A DNA stretch of 64,000 bases, from assembly GCA_963667815.1 (NCBI GenBank), contig OY764021.1; one strand, 5' to 3'. Position 1 is the first letter of the stretch, and each line of letters starts with the position of its first letter. Shown one piece after another: positions 25,356-34,975 of the stretch. The notes under the pieces were generated by a model. It worked only from the letters and a program-made list of their open reading frames with translations. It searched no databases and was not told where the DNA came from. A program made the translations under genes and the position numbers. The DNA is from Saccharicrinis sp963667815 (GTDB lineage: Bacteria; Bacteroidota; Bacteroidia; Bacteroidales; Marinilabiliaceae).

Positions 25356-27227
25356 TTACCCTTCTATCTCACTTAATTCTAGCCAACGCATTTCTTTTTC
25401 ATCCAAAAACTCCATAATTTCATTTAAGCGTTTAGCCTTATCTCCAATTTCTTCAGGACTTAAAGAGCCAGAGTTTAATTCGTTTTCAATGCTATCTTTT
25501 TCTGTATTTAAATCTTCCATATCCACCTCAAGTTGCTCCATTTCTTTCTTTTCCTTAAATGAAAGCTTCTTAGGTTTGTCTTTGGGTTTATCTTTTATAA
25601 CAGGTTCTTTTTTCTCTTTCTCAACTTTACGTTTTTCCTTTTCTTCTTCTATTTTAAAATCATGGTAGATAGAATAATTACCCGGGAAATCTTTTATTAC
25701 ACCCTGTCCTTCAAAAACAAATAGGTGATCTACTATTTTATCCATAAAATACCTGTCGTGCGATACAATAACTACACAACCTTTAAAATTTTGAAGGTAT
25801 TCTTCAAGTAGGTTTAAAGTAAATATATCCAGGTCATTGGTTGGCTCATCCAGTATCAGGAAGTTTGGATTGGTCATCAAAACTGTCATCAAATACAAAC
25901 GTTTCTTTTCTCCACCACTTAATTTCTCCACCTGCACATAGTGCATTTCGTTAGGGAATAAAAAGTGACGAAGAAACTGTGCCGGGCTCATTGAGTTTCC
26001 TGACCCCAATGTAATAGATTCTGAAATATCAGCAATAACATCAATCACCTTTTTGCCATCGTCTATTTTCATTCCATCCTGTCGATAGTATCCAACCACT
26101 ACGGTTTCTCCGGTTTCAAGATGCCCGGAGTCAGGTTCTAAGGCTCCTGTAATTGTATTTAGGAAAGTAGATTTACCTGTTCCGTTTTTACCAATGATAC
26201 CCACCTTTTCGCCCTGGGCAAATTTGTAATTGAAATCATCTAATATTTTCAAATCACCAAAGGCTTTTGAAACGTTAAAACACTCAATAATTTTTTTACC
26301 CAAACGGGCAGCTTTAATATCCAGATTTATGCTTTGTTCCTGAATGCCACTATGAGCTCTTTTCTTTAAATCATCAAAGGCATCCACTCTGTATTTTGCC
26401 TTGGTTCCACGAGCCTGAGGCATACGGTTCATCCAGTCTTGCTCCGTTTTTAAAAGGTTTTTAGCCTTTTCAACCTGAGCATTATGAGTTGAGATTCTTT
26501 CTTCTCTTTTTTCAAGGAAATACTGGTAATTACCTTTATAATGATATAGTGTTTGATCAGCTAATTCAAAGATTTCATTACAAACTCTATCCAGGAAATA
26601 TCTGTCGTGGGTTACCATTAAAAGGGTAGCCTTTGAACGAGACATATAATCTTCAAGCCATTCAATCATCTCAAGGTCAAGGTGGTTTGTTGGCTCATCC
26701 AAAATTAAAAAATCAGGTTCACTAATTAGAATATGTGCTAGAGCTACTCTTTTCTTTTGTCCTCCAGAAAGTTGACCTATAGGTTGATCAAATTTGGTGA
26801 TCTTAAGTTGTGTAAGAATCTGCTTGATGCGAGCTTCAAAGTCCCATGCTCCAAGCTTATCCAGTTCTTCAATTAAATGTCCTAATTCATCATGATTGCC
26901 GCTTTCGAGGGCTTGTTCATAGGCTTTAATGGCAATTACCTGTGGATTTTCAGACTCAAAAATTTCTTCGATAACTGTGTTACTATCATTTACTTCCGGT
27001 AACTGAGGTAAATAACCGATTGTAATGCCTTTTCTATATGTAACAGTACCCTGGTCTGAAGGTAATATTAGAGCTAATATATTTAATAATGTAGTTTTAC
27101 CTGTTCCATTGCGGGCAATTAAACCTACTTTCTCTCCTTCGGAAATACCAAAATTCAGGTCATCAAATAATCGAACGTCACCATAATGATGCGTTAGGTT
27201 TTCAACTGATAAGTAATTAACGGACAT
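25356..27227 (-). CDS. ABC-F family ATPase (Uup-like)
   Basis: A 623-residue soluble protein with two ABC ATPase domains and no membrane segment. Domain 1 has Walker A GTGKTT (near 41), signature LSGGQKKR (near 152) and Walker B LILDEPTNHLD. Domain 2 has GTGKST (near 350), LSGGEKKR and LILDEPTNDLD. A C-terminal charged region from about residue 540 is a coiled coil of the Uup kind. ABC-F proteins act on ribosomes to relieve stalling or adjust translation. It is transcribed alone. Assignment to the Uup branch rests on the C-terminal coiled coil and is less certain than the family. Confidence 0.9.
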   Translation of the reverse strand: MSVNYLSVENLTHHYGDVRLFDDLNFGISEGEKVGLIARNGTGKTTLLNILALILPSDQGTVTYRKGITIGYLPQLPEVNDSNTVIEEIFESENPQVIAIKAYEQALESGNHDELGHLIEELDKLGAWDFEARIKQILTQLKITKFDQPIGQLSGGQKKRVALAHILISEPDFLILDEPTNHLDLEMIEWLEDYMSRSKATLLMVTHDRYFLDRVCNEIFELADQTLYHYKGNYQYFLEKREERISTHNAQVEKAKNLLKTEQDWMNRMPQARGTKAKYRVDAFDDLKKRAHSGIQEQSINLDIKAARLGKKIIECFNVSKAFGDLKILDDFNYKFAQGEKVGIIGKNGTGKSTFLNTITGALEPDSGHLETGETVVVGYYRQDGMKIDDGKKVIDVIADISESITLGSGNSMSPAQFLRHFLFPNEMHYVQVEKLSGGEKKRLYLMTVLMTNPNFLILDEPTNDLDIFTLNLLEEYLQNFKGCVVIVSHDRYFMDKIVDHLFVFEGQGVIKDFPGNYSIYHDFKIEEEKEKRKVEKEKKEPVIKDKPKDKPKKLSFKEKKEMEQLEVDMEDLNTEKDSIENELNSGSLSPEEIGDKAKRLNEIMEFLDEKEMRWLELSEIEG

Positions 27228-27336
27228 ATATTTAATTGAATCTTTTTTGTAATTAATAGAGCTAGCAATTTGTGATTAAAAGTTTGCTGAAAGTTATCTG
27301 TTTAATAATGTATATAACTGAGTACTGAATACTGAT

Positions 27337-27519
27337 TTATATACATCCACAAACAAAACCATCGGCTAAAGAGTCAAGAGCTTCTTTTTCTTTGGTCTTT
27401 TCTTGTTCAGAATCTTTGCAATTATCACATACCGGAAGATTTGTAACCATATTTACGTTTGTTATTTCTTCCAGCTTTTTCCCACAGACAAAACATTTGC
27501 TCGCAAAATCTTTCTCCAT
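27337..27519 (-). CDS. Small zinc-ribbon-like protein
   Basis: A 60-residue protein. Cys9-x2-Cys12 and Cys31-x2-Cys34 make a four-cysteine zinc-binding site, followed by a short acidic/lysine helix, and the chain ends in an extra Cys-Gly-Cys-Ile. A -7 box TACTTTTG on the minus strand (27542-27549) supports expression. It lies 109 bases upstream of the ABC-F gene, so the two could share a transcript. I do not recognise the family; metal binding is inferred from the cysteines. The rest of the spacer 27520-27854 is AT-rich and shows no gene. Confidence 0.65.
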   Translation of the reverse strand: MEKDFASKCFVCGKKLEEITNVNMVTNLPVCDNCKDSEQEKTKEKEALDSLADGFVCGCI

Positions 27520-27541
27520 TGTTGATTTTATTTATTTACGG

Positions 27542-27549
27542 CAAAAGTA
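27542..27549 (-). promoter_or_regulatory. -7 box of the zinc-ribbon gene
   Basis: Minus-strand TACTTTTG, 22 bases before the ATG at 27519. No convincing -33 box. Confidence 0.45.
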
Positions 27550-27854
27550 ATTATTCCTTTTATAATTTAGATAACAATGTTTATATATCATTAGTTTATA
27601 GATAGAAGTATGTAAGGAACAAGGATAAGGGAACAAGTAACAAGCAAATTTGTGATTTATATCTCTTTTAATAAGCTATAAAATCAAAATATGATTAAAA
27701 TTAGATCTGTTTATTAATTAAAAGGCATATAATCATCGTTTTATATAGTTTTTTTTGAATTTGTAATTAGATATATCATAATAAAAGTAATTTATTTACG
27801 TAATTTTATCAGGCCTAAGATCTACTACTTGTATTCAATTAAAACCTTAAACCA

Positions 27855-28955
27855 ATGAGAAAGATTGATTTTCTATTCGTAGTATTCTTGTTTCTTAGTT
27901 TCATTAAATGTACATCCGATAAAGATTCAGATGAGTTTTTTAATCCTTTGTCGAACCCTGAAGATGGTCCCGCAGCTGGATATTCTGATGGTAATTATTC
28001 TATTCCTGATGAGGCAAAGCCTGAAGATATCTCAAATCCGGATTATATTATTGGAACAGGAACTCCTGAGAGCTGTACTTGTGAAGAGGTTGTACATGCT
28101 ATTTCATTAGGTGGTGTTATTGTATTTAATGGTGGTGATGAACCTTTTACCATTGAGATGACTGAGACTGCTCAAATATTTAATAATGCAAGTGAGGATG
28201 TTGTTATTGATGGTGGAGGGGTGGTTACCTTAAGTGGAATGGGTGAACGTAGAATCTTATATATGAACACCTGTGATCCTGAATTAGTTTGGACTACTTC
28301 TCACTGTCAAAATCAGGAATATCCCAGATTAACACTTCAGAATATCACTTTTAGTGATGGAAACTCTATTTCTGAAACGGAATATGATGGAGGAGGAGCC
28401 GTTTGGGTACGTGGAGGAAGATTGAAGATTGTGAATTGCCGATTTTTTAATAACAGATGTATTGGTGACGGTCCGGATGTTGGTGGAGGTGCATTAAGAG
28501 TATTTAGTCAATATGAGAATAAGCCTGTTTTTGTAGTTAATTCAACTTTTGGGGGAGAAGAAGGATTTGGAAATGTAGGTTCTAATGGAGGTGCAGTTAG
28601 TAGTATTGGGGTTTCGTGGACGTTTATCAATTGTCTTTTCTCGCATAATGAGGCCATTGGTAATGGTGGAAATCCTGCTCAACAAGGAACTCCTGGAGGA
28701 GGAAGTGGAGGTGCGATTTACAACGATGGCAACACCATGACATTAAAAATATTAGGATGTAAACTGACTAAAAACAAGGTGAAGGCATATGGTTCAGGTG
28801 TGTTTTTTGTAACCAATGATCATAGCGGGAATATTGTTATTGAGGATTCTTATATAAAAGGAAATACAGGAGGTTCATGGTATTCGGTTTATCCTCAAAT
28901 TTCTATGCATTCGGATACCCGGATTGAAGTGAAGAATTCTACGATTGAAGAGTGA
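27855..28955 (+). CDS. Right-handed beta-helix lipoprotein
   Basis: A 366-residue exported protein. The N-terminus ends in FIKC followed by the acidic TSDKDSDE, which looks like a Bacteroidota surface-lipoprotein export signal although Lys before the cysteine is unusual for a lipobox. From about residue 100 to the end there are parallel beta-helix rungs with GGG turns and N-ladder residues (VVIDGGG, DGGGAVWVRGGRLKIVNCRFFNN, NGGAVSSIG, GGAIYND), the pattern of polymorphic-outer-membrane-protein and pectate-lyase-like helices. No catalytic site is recognised. An adhesin or glycan-binding role is possible. Confidence 0.75.
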   Translation: MRKIDFLFVVFLFLSFIKCTSDKDSDEFFNPLSNPEDGPAAGYSDGNYSIPDEAKPEDISNPDYIIGTGTPESCTCEEVVHAISLGGVIVFNGGDEPFTIEMTETAQIFNNASEDVVIDGGGVVTLSGMGERRILYMNTCDPELVWTTSHCQNQEYPRLTLQNITFSDGNSISETEYDGGGAVWVRGGRLKIVNCRFFNNRCIGDGPDVGGGALRVFSQYENKPVFVVNSTFGGEEGFGNVGSNGGAVSSIGVSWTFINCLFSHNEAIGNGGNPAQQGTPGGGSGGAIYNDGNTMTLKILGCKLTKNKVKAYGSGVFFVTNDHSGNIVIEDSYIKGNTGGSWYSVYPQISMHSDTRIEVKNSTIEE

Positions 28956-28974
28956 ATTTTTGGTAGAAAATAAT

Positions 28975-29445
28975 TTCTGGAAGTTGTGTTGAGATATCGA
29001 CAGGCCACAAGTTGCAAAATTACTGAAGAGGGTGTAGTGTTGTTAAATTGATAAGTTACAAGCAGTATACTTGTGACAGATCTTGAACTGGTTGAAGATT
29101 GTAACCTGGACCTTAATCAAAATCCATCATCTACCGCAAGTTTACAACTTGTGGTAAAATGAATTGTATGATAAAATAAAATAAATAAGGAAGAAATATT
29201 TACATCATTGTTGTGTAACAGAGGATATGAAGGTAAAAAAGTGATTACAATAACAGTAGAGGTATTGATTATTCAGGTAGTAAAGTTCTGGTTGATGTTG
29301 TTTTAATAGAGTGATGTGCCACAAGTTACAAACTTGCGGCAGAGTAGGGGCAACATTTCTATAATTGAAGCAGAAGAGTTTAAAAAGATTAATACGCAAT
29401 CTACCGCAAGTTTTCAACTTGTGGTTTAATAATATATAGTTTTAA
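28975..29445. repeat. REP array left of the second transposase
   Basis: Several imperfect palindromes of the form CCGCAAGTT-N-AACTTGTGG occur here. The region also contains a degraded copy of the 3' end of the transposase gene (29250-29312: GATTATTCAGG then GTTGATGTTGTTTTAATAGA). No intact gene is present. Confidence 0.7.
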
Positions 29446-29456
29446 TAATTGAAAAG

Positions 29457-30005
29457 ATGAGCAGAAATTACAAGTTCCACGATCAGCAAAAACCATATTT
29501 TGTTTCTTTTGCTACTGTCTATTGGATAGATGTTTTTACTAGAACTATTTACAAAGATATTTTTATTGATAGTGTAAAGTATTGCATAAAAGAAAAAGGT
29601 TTAATAGTATATGCATAGGTTTTAATGACCAACCATGTACACATGATAATAGGTACAAAGCAAGAGAATATGCAGGATATCCTACGGGATTTAAAGAAAC
29701 ACACATCAAAGACTATAATTAATGCAATTAAAGAAAATCCTCAGGAAAGTAGAAAGGAATGGATGTTGTGGATGTTTGAGAGAGCAGGAAACAAAAATGG
29801 AAACAATACACATTATCAATTTTGGCAACAACATAACCAGCCCATTGAGTTGTTTGATAATAAAATATTAGACCAAAAATTAAATTATTTGCATTATAAT
29901 CCGGTAAAGGATGGCTTTGTAAGGGAACCTCATGATTACTATTACAGTAGTGCTGTTGATTATTCAGGTAGTAAAGGTATGGTTGATGTTGTTTTGATAG
30001 AGTGA
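29457..30005 (+). pseudogene. REP-associated tyrosine transposase interrupted by an amber codon
   Basis: One continuous frame of 182 sense-length codons from ATG 29457 to TGA 30005, broken only by TAG at 29616-29618 (codon 54). Upstream the product reads MSRNYKFHDQQKPYFVSF, and directly after the stop VLMTNHVHMI with the HUH motif HVH. The catalytic tyrosine region LNYLHYNPVKDG and the DYYYSSAVDY tail complete a RAYT. Intact relatives have Trp or Tyr where the TAG stands, so a single base change inactivated the gene; a downstream ATG at 29625 could still give a truncated product. Flanking arrays carry copies of its own 3' end. Confidence 0.85.
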
Positions 30006-30705
30006 TAAGCCACATGTTACAAACTTGCCGCAGAGGCGGGGCAACATTTCTATAATTGTAGCAGTAGAGTTAAAAAAGGATATTACGTCTTCTACCGCAA
30101 GTTTACAACTTGTGGTAAAATGAATTTTTGATAAAATAAATAAGGAAGAAATGTTTACATCCTTGCTGTGTAATAGAGGCTATAAAAGTAAAATAGTGAT
30201 TACAATAATAGTAGAGATATTGATTATTCAGGAAGTAAAGGATTGGTTGATGTTGTTTTGATAGAGTGACAGGCCACAAGTTACAAACTTGCGGCAGAGT
30301 AAGGGCAATATTTCTATAATTGTAGAGGTAGAGTTTAAAAAGGATATTACGTCTTCTACCACAAGTTACAAACTTGCGGCAGAGTAAGGGCAATATTTCT
30401 ATAATTGTAGAGGTAGAGTTTAAAAAGGATATTACGTCTTCTACCGCAAGTTTACAACTTGTGGTTAAATGAATTTTTGATAAAATAAATAAGGAAAAAA
30501 TATTTATATCATTGTTGCGTAATAGAGGATATGAAGATAAAAAAAGTGATTACAATTACAGTAGTGCTGTTGATTATTCCGGAAGTAAAGGTATGTTGGA
30601 TGTTATTTTGATAGAGTGAAAGACTAAAAGTAACAACCTTGCGGTAGCAATGGGGTTGAAATGCCACAAGTTAAAAACTTGCGGCAGTATCAGGTATAGT
30701 GTTTG
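29925..30705. repeat. Array of transposase-tail plus REP units
   Basis: The last roughly 70 bases of the transposase frame (GATTATTC through the stop) recur at 30222 and 30572, each followed by CCACAAGTTACAAACTTG palindromes and a shared spacer. The spacing from the gene copy (29958) to 30222 is 264 bases. The next interval is 350 bases, which equals the same unit plus an extra 85-bp duplication. Confidence 0.75.
30274..30443. repeat. Exact 85-bp tandem duplication
   Basis: Bases 30274-30358 and 30359-30443 appear identical, each beginning CCACAAGTTACAAACTTGCG and ending ACGTCTTCTA. The identity points to a recent duplication. Confidence 0.85.
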
Positions 30706-30715
30706 AATTCGACTA

Positions 30716-33655
30716 TTAATAAGGAATCATATCACGAAGACTGAATAGGTTCATTTTGTTGATGTTTAACATTAAACGTATGTTTAATTTGTAGTTGTCA
30801 TAGATGTTATAAGTATCTTCGTTAGCACTTCCAAAATCAGTGTTGGTATAATATAATGGAAAGTAAACCTCTGCAATGTCTCTTATTCCAAGACGTATAC
30901 CGGCTTCGCATGCAAAACGAGTGTCTTTAGCTAACGATTCGTAAATTGCTGTATTTATGTATGGACGAATTACATTAGTTAATGAATAACTCAAATTTAA
31001 AGTATTCATCCATGAGTTAGAGAAACCTTCCGGAGAGGAAACACTAAATCCGCCACCATCATTAACAAATTGAGCTCCATTGTATTTTGCAGATCCTTTA
31101 AAACGATCGTAGAATATATTGTCGTATTTATAATCAGTAACTCCGTTGGTACCCATAAGTTGGTTTCGGTAAAACATATATCGAGGACCATCACCAATAA
31201 AATTGCGGGAATTAAAATGGATAAATAAGTTTTTATTACGAGCAATTCCTATTTTAAAATCTGCATTAAAAGTGATTCGAGTAAAATCTGATGTAGTTTC
31301 AATATCAGCAAATATATCCATAGGGAAACGTTCCGAAATATTTTTATACTGTAATCCGTTGTTTAAATAAAAGTTAAAGTCTGGGTTAGGGTTATTGTAA
31401 GTAATATCTTCCATTTGTGTGGCATAGGTAGCATTGGAGTAGAAGTAAAACTCATGATTATTATTTACAGGATCGCGAAATTCCACTTTAAGTTTAGCAC
31501 CCAATTTTTGAATAGAGTTATCGTATATAGCAGCGTATTGTATGGCTGTAGTGTTTAAGTATATGTTGCGTATAAAACTTCCTTGCAATGGAAATAAAAA
31601 GTTTAATTTTCCTGATCCGGCAAATAAGTCTGATTTAAAACTATACATTGGTGTAATATCATACTCAACTTGCTTTTGGAATGGTGTTTTATTGTGAAAT
31701 TTGATTCCAGGCATAAAGCCACCCGGAACCGTGTATGTTACAAAGGGAACATAATACACTTCTGTTTGATCTGTGAAATCTAATCCGGTTCCAAATTTGA
31801 ATTTAACAGGTTCAGTTTTCTTGCATAATCCTTTTGTTTTTAGGTAATTGTTATGTCGATCAAAATCGTAGGTTTTGTTTTCCCTATCAATAAATACATG
31901 ATCATAATTGCTTGTTCCTAAATCAATCCATTCTTTACCGTCAAATCCATCTACCCATTTTTGAGCAGTAACAACAGAGTCTTTAACTGCTTCTACTAAA
32001 AAAGGTGAATTTACAGGACCAGAATTTCGTACCAATACCTGTGTGTCCTTGCTCTTTTTTAGAGCATAATCAGCATGTTTTGTAGTTTCAAGCCAATCAC
32101 GGAAAAACCAATCCAGATTTTTGTTGGTGCCTTCTTTAAAAGCATTCTCCAAATCGTTAGGATACACATGTTGAAATACGTGTTTTTTATAATAGTTATG
32201 AAAAATACTATCGTAAACATCATTACCTAAATACTGGCGTAAATGATTGAACATATTGGCCGATTTTGCGTATACAACTGACCCATAATTATTTTCAGTG
32301 TACTCAGTAGAATGTAGATTAAGGGGTTGATCGTAATTACGTTTTTCATTAAATAAATATTGGAATTCTTTAAACTGGCGATATTTAACCTTCTCAATAC
32401 CAGTAAAATCATTTATAAATGAACTTTTTACGTATTCGCTTAATTTATAATTAGGGTATTTAACCTCCATATACCTTTGTTCATTTGCTGAGTTAACACC
32501 TTCATCCATATAAGGATAACGACGTTCGTTGCTTGCCAGAAATCCGTAAAACCAATTATGACCTACTTCGTGCATGATTACTTCTTCCAGTTGCAGGGTA
32601 TCTTTAAATTCTCCAATTACTGTAATGCCTGGGTATTCCATTCCACCACCGGCAGTTAAAGGGCCTTCAACAGCTGTACAATTTTTATAAGGATAGTTTC
32701 CATTCCATTTAGAATAGTAAAAAATAGCATCATTTACATAAGTTGTTGCATTTGACCATGCTTTTTTATTTTTATCAGAGAAGAATGTCCAGGTTGTAAC
32801 GTCTTTTCCATCAGACAGGATTACTTTACTTTTTTGAACATGATAATTTTTATCGGCAAACCATGCAAAATCATGAACCCTATTTTCGCTGAAATGTAAT
32901 GTTTTAGTTTTTGGATCAGAAAGGGGAATAGAATCAAGAACGAGATCCTCGGGATTAATTGTGGCTAGAGAATCTAACCAAACTCTTTCATCTTCGTTAT
33001 GAAGCTCTCCGGTTGCAGCAACTCTGTAATTTTTAGGAACAGTGATATAAACATCAAAAGAACCAAATTCAGAGAAAAATTCTCCCATATCAAGATAAGG
33101 CATTTCGTGCCAGCCATATTGATCATAAACTGCAGGCTTAGGATACCACTGAGTTATAGAGTAAGTCTGTTTGCTATGTCCTAAGCGGGAAATATCTCCA
33201 TCAGGAATTTTTACGCGAAAAGGCGTATTTATTTTTATGGTTTCTCCCGGTTTAAGGGTGTTGGGCAATACAACCTTGCAAATATCACTATGCTCTGGGT
33301 GATATTCCCAGTCCAGCTTTTTTGATCCGGAAGTAAAATTCAAAGAGTCGATATAACCTCTGGTTTCTTCTCTTTCTAAAACAGTTGAAAAAGGACTACT
33401 TTTTAATTGTTCCTTTCCCAATGCTGTTTCGTTGCTGGCGTATGCATTAGGCCAAAGGTGAATCCATATAAAAGAAAGTTCATCGGGTGAATGGTTAACA
33501 TATTCCAATTCAACATTTCCATTTAAAAAATGGTTTTGATCATTTAAACTAACATGTATTGTGTAGTTGACTTCTTGCTGAAAATAAGTGTTTTGAGCAT
33601 GGGTTGTTATTCCGAAGAAAAGGAATAGAATCGCAATAAAGTGTTTAGCGCGCAT
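30716..33655 (-). CDS. M1-family metallopeptidase, secreted
   Basis: A 979-residue exported protein with a signal peptide ending about ITTHAQ. The N-terminal half is an M1 aminopeptidase: the GGMEYPGI exopeptidase-type motif near residue 338 and the zinc site HEVGHNWFYG near 361, with the third ligand Glu about 20 residues later in YMDEGVNS. The C-terminal 400 residues are rich in alternating strands and aromatic residues and resemble an added beta-rich or barrel-like domain, a form frequent in Bacteroidota M1 proteins. It ends without a transport signature I can name. Likely periplasmic or outer-membrane peptide degradation. Confidence 0.85.
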   Translation of the reverse strand: MRAKHFIAILFLFFGITTHAQNTYFQQEVNYTIHVSLNDQNHFLNGNVELEYVNHSPDELSFIWIHLWPNAYASNETALGKEQLKSSPFSTVLEREETRGYIDSLNFTSGSKKLDWEYHPEHSDICKVVLPNTLKPGETIKINTPFRVKIPDGDISRLGHSKQTYSITQWYPKPAVYDQYGWHEMPYLDMGEFFSEFGSFDVYITVPKNYRVAATGELHNEDERVWLDSLATINPEDLVLDSIPLSDPKTKTLHFSENRVHDFAWFADKNYHVQKSKVILSDGKDVTTWTFFSDKNKKAWSNATTYVNDAIFYYSKWNGNYPYKNCTAVEGPLTAGGGMEYPGITVIGEFKDTLQLEEVIMHEVGHNWFYGFLASNERRYPYMDEGVNSANEQRYMEVKYPNYKLSEYVKSSFINDFTGIEKVKYRQFKEFQYLFNEKRNYDQPLNLHSTEYTENNYGSVVYAKSANMFNHLRQYLGNDVYDSIFHNYYKKHVFQHVYPNDLENAFKEGTNKNLDWFFRDWLETTKHADYALKKSKDTQVLVRNSGPVNSPFLVEAVKDSVVTAQKWVDGFDGKEWIDLGTSNYDHVFIDRENKTYDFDRHNNYLKTKGLCKKTEPVKFKFGTGLDFTDQTEVYYVPFVTYTVPGGFMPGIKFHNKTPFQKQVEYDITPMYSFKSDLFAGSGKLNFLFPLQGSFIRNIYLNTTAIQYAAIYDNSIQKLGAKLKVEFRDPVNNNHEFYFYSNATYATQMEDITYNNPNPDFNFYLNNGLQYKNISERFPMDIFADIETTSDFTRITFNADFKIGIARNKNLFIHFNSRNFIGDGPRYMFYRNQLMGTNGVTDYKYDNIFYDRFKGSAKYNGAQFVNDGGGFSVSSPEGFSNSWMNTLNLSYSLTNVIRPYINTAIYESLAKDTRFACEAGIRLGIRDIAEVYFPLYYTNTDFGSANEDTYNIYDNYKLNIRLMLNINKMNLFSLRDMIPY

Positions 33656-33687
33656 GGGATTATTGGTTAATTATGATAAAAATGTCC

Positions 33688-33695
33688 CAAAAGTA
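33688..33695 (-). promoter_or_regulatory. -7 box of the M1 peptidase gene
   Basis: Minus-strand TACTTTTG, 32 bases before the ATG at 33655; no clear -33 box. Confidence 0.45.
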
Positions 33696-33806
33696 GTTTT
33701 TTAGTCGATAAATAGGAAATTATTTTCCGTTATATATAATATGTTTTATCTGGAAGTGAAATTTTGTTTTAAGATGAGTGGTTAAAAGTGAAATATTGGA
33801 CATAAT

Positions 33807-34002
33807 ACTTATAAGGCTGCCTATATTGTTTATAAAACACCTTTTAAACCTTATAAAATGTGGCTTAACTCTTATAATATTTGATTGAATACTTATAAAA
33901 TGGCATTTTTCTTTATAAGGTTGGTATTATTTTATATAATTTTTGGATGGTTCTTTATAATCCAGGTATAAATAGTTAAAAGGATAGATTAAATGTTTAT
34001 AA
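33807..34002. repeat. Degenerate 21-bp repeats phased on TTATAA
   Basis: TTATAA begins at 33809, 33830, 33851, 33872, 33893, 33913, (ATATAA) 33934, 33955 and 33997, a spacing of 21 bases with one step of 20 and one skipped position. The flanks loosely follow a consensus YCTTATAAAATG with AT-rich filler. Only the core is conserved, so this is not a simple recent tandem duplication. No gene is seen from 33696 to 34975. Confidence 0.65.
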
Positions 34003-34077
34003 TTATAGGGAATAGACTTGTGGTAGGAGGGGATATTGTTATAAATTAAGTTAGTCTTCTGGTACGACACCTCTGGA

Positions 34078-34745
34078 GTCGTTGTGTATGGTGCAAAATA
34101 TGCTATAAACGTGTGATACCTCAGGCATCATAGTATGTTGTACATTTATGTAATTTAAGTAAGATTACGTCATGTTCGGTATAGTGTCTCGCTATGTCGT
34201 ATAAGCCAAGGACTCTGGCCTTATAAGGTACACGAGTTGTAATAGTAAATATTTGCAGCTCTTTTTTTTGGGGGGGTAAAGTAAATAGTATTAAAAGTCC
34301 GGATTGCAAATTCTACCGATTGTTTTTAAAGAGTTAGGTTATCATTAATTAGAATCATTCATAGTATTAACAATTTGTAGATTTCACGGATTGCAAATCC
34401 GCGAGAGCGAGGTCGTTGTATATGGTGCAAAATATGCTATAAACGTGTGATACTTCTGGCATCATAATATGTTGTGCATTTATGTAATTTAGGTAAGATT
34501 ACATCATGTTCAGCATAGCGTCTCGCTATGTTGTATAAGCCAAGGCCTCTGGCCTTATAAAATATAAGAATCGCAATAGTAAATAGTTGCAGCTCTTTTT
34601 TTGTTTTTGGGTTAAAGTAAATAGTATTAAAGTCCGGATTGCAAATCCTACCAATTGTTTTTAAAGAGTTAGATTAACATTAATTAAAATCATTTATAGT
34701 ATTAACAAGTTGTAGATTTCACGGATTGCAAATCCGCGAGAGCTA
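34078..34745. repeat. Two tandem copies of a 334-bp unit
   Basis: Copy 1 (34078-34411) and copy 2 (34412-34745) share order and sequence throughout (anchors GTGCAAAATATGCT, GCAGCTCTTTTTT and CGGATTGCAAATCCG, each 334 bases apart). Both contain palindromes such as GCGAGAG-adjacent CGGATTTGCAATCCG-type hairpins, and neither has a long reading frame. Copy 1 holds an 8-T/7-G homopolymer tract at 34262-34276. Confidence 0.8.
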
Positions 34746-34975
34746 GGGTCCAAGTTACAAACTTGAACCAGTACATGGGTTAAGGGATCCCAGTTATAAA
34801 CTTGCGGCAATGTGGGAAAATCAGCTGGAGCGAGGTTCATACTTCCTGAATCATCATTCTCGCTATTTATTTTATTAATCCCAGCGGGATTACATGTTTA
34901 TAGCTAATACGGGGAGAAAATAAAACGACTCCAGAGGAGTCGCACTTTATTACTTGTTTATGCGGTTTTATAGAT
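34746..34975. repeat. Cluster of small REP-like palindromes
   Basis: It includes CAAGTTACAAACTTG (34751-34765), ATCCCAGCGGGAT (34878-34890) and GACTCC-x3-GGAGTC (34926-34940). No gene is seen. These lie downstream of the DJ-1 gene on the minus strand. Confidence 0.5.

Noticed and set aside
29616..29618. TAG in the RAYT as recoded (read-through) codon
   Set aside because: No other gene in the window uses in-frame TAG, TAG is a normal stop here (for example the leader peptide and tyrA), and a broken transposase is the simpler reading.
33807..34002. Possible CRISPR array from the regular 21-bp spacing
   Set aside because: Only about 6-8 bases are conserved per unit, the gaps are about 13 bases, and there are no cas genes; this does not fit any CRISPR type.
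33807..34002. Iteron-type replication origin
   Set aside because: The period fits iterons, but no replication initiator, DnaA-box cluster or partition gene is near and the setting is chromosomal.
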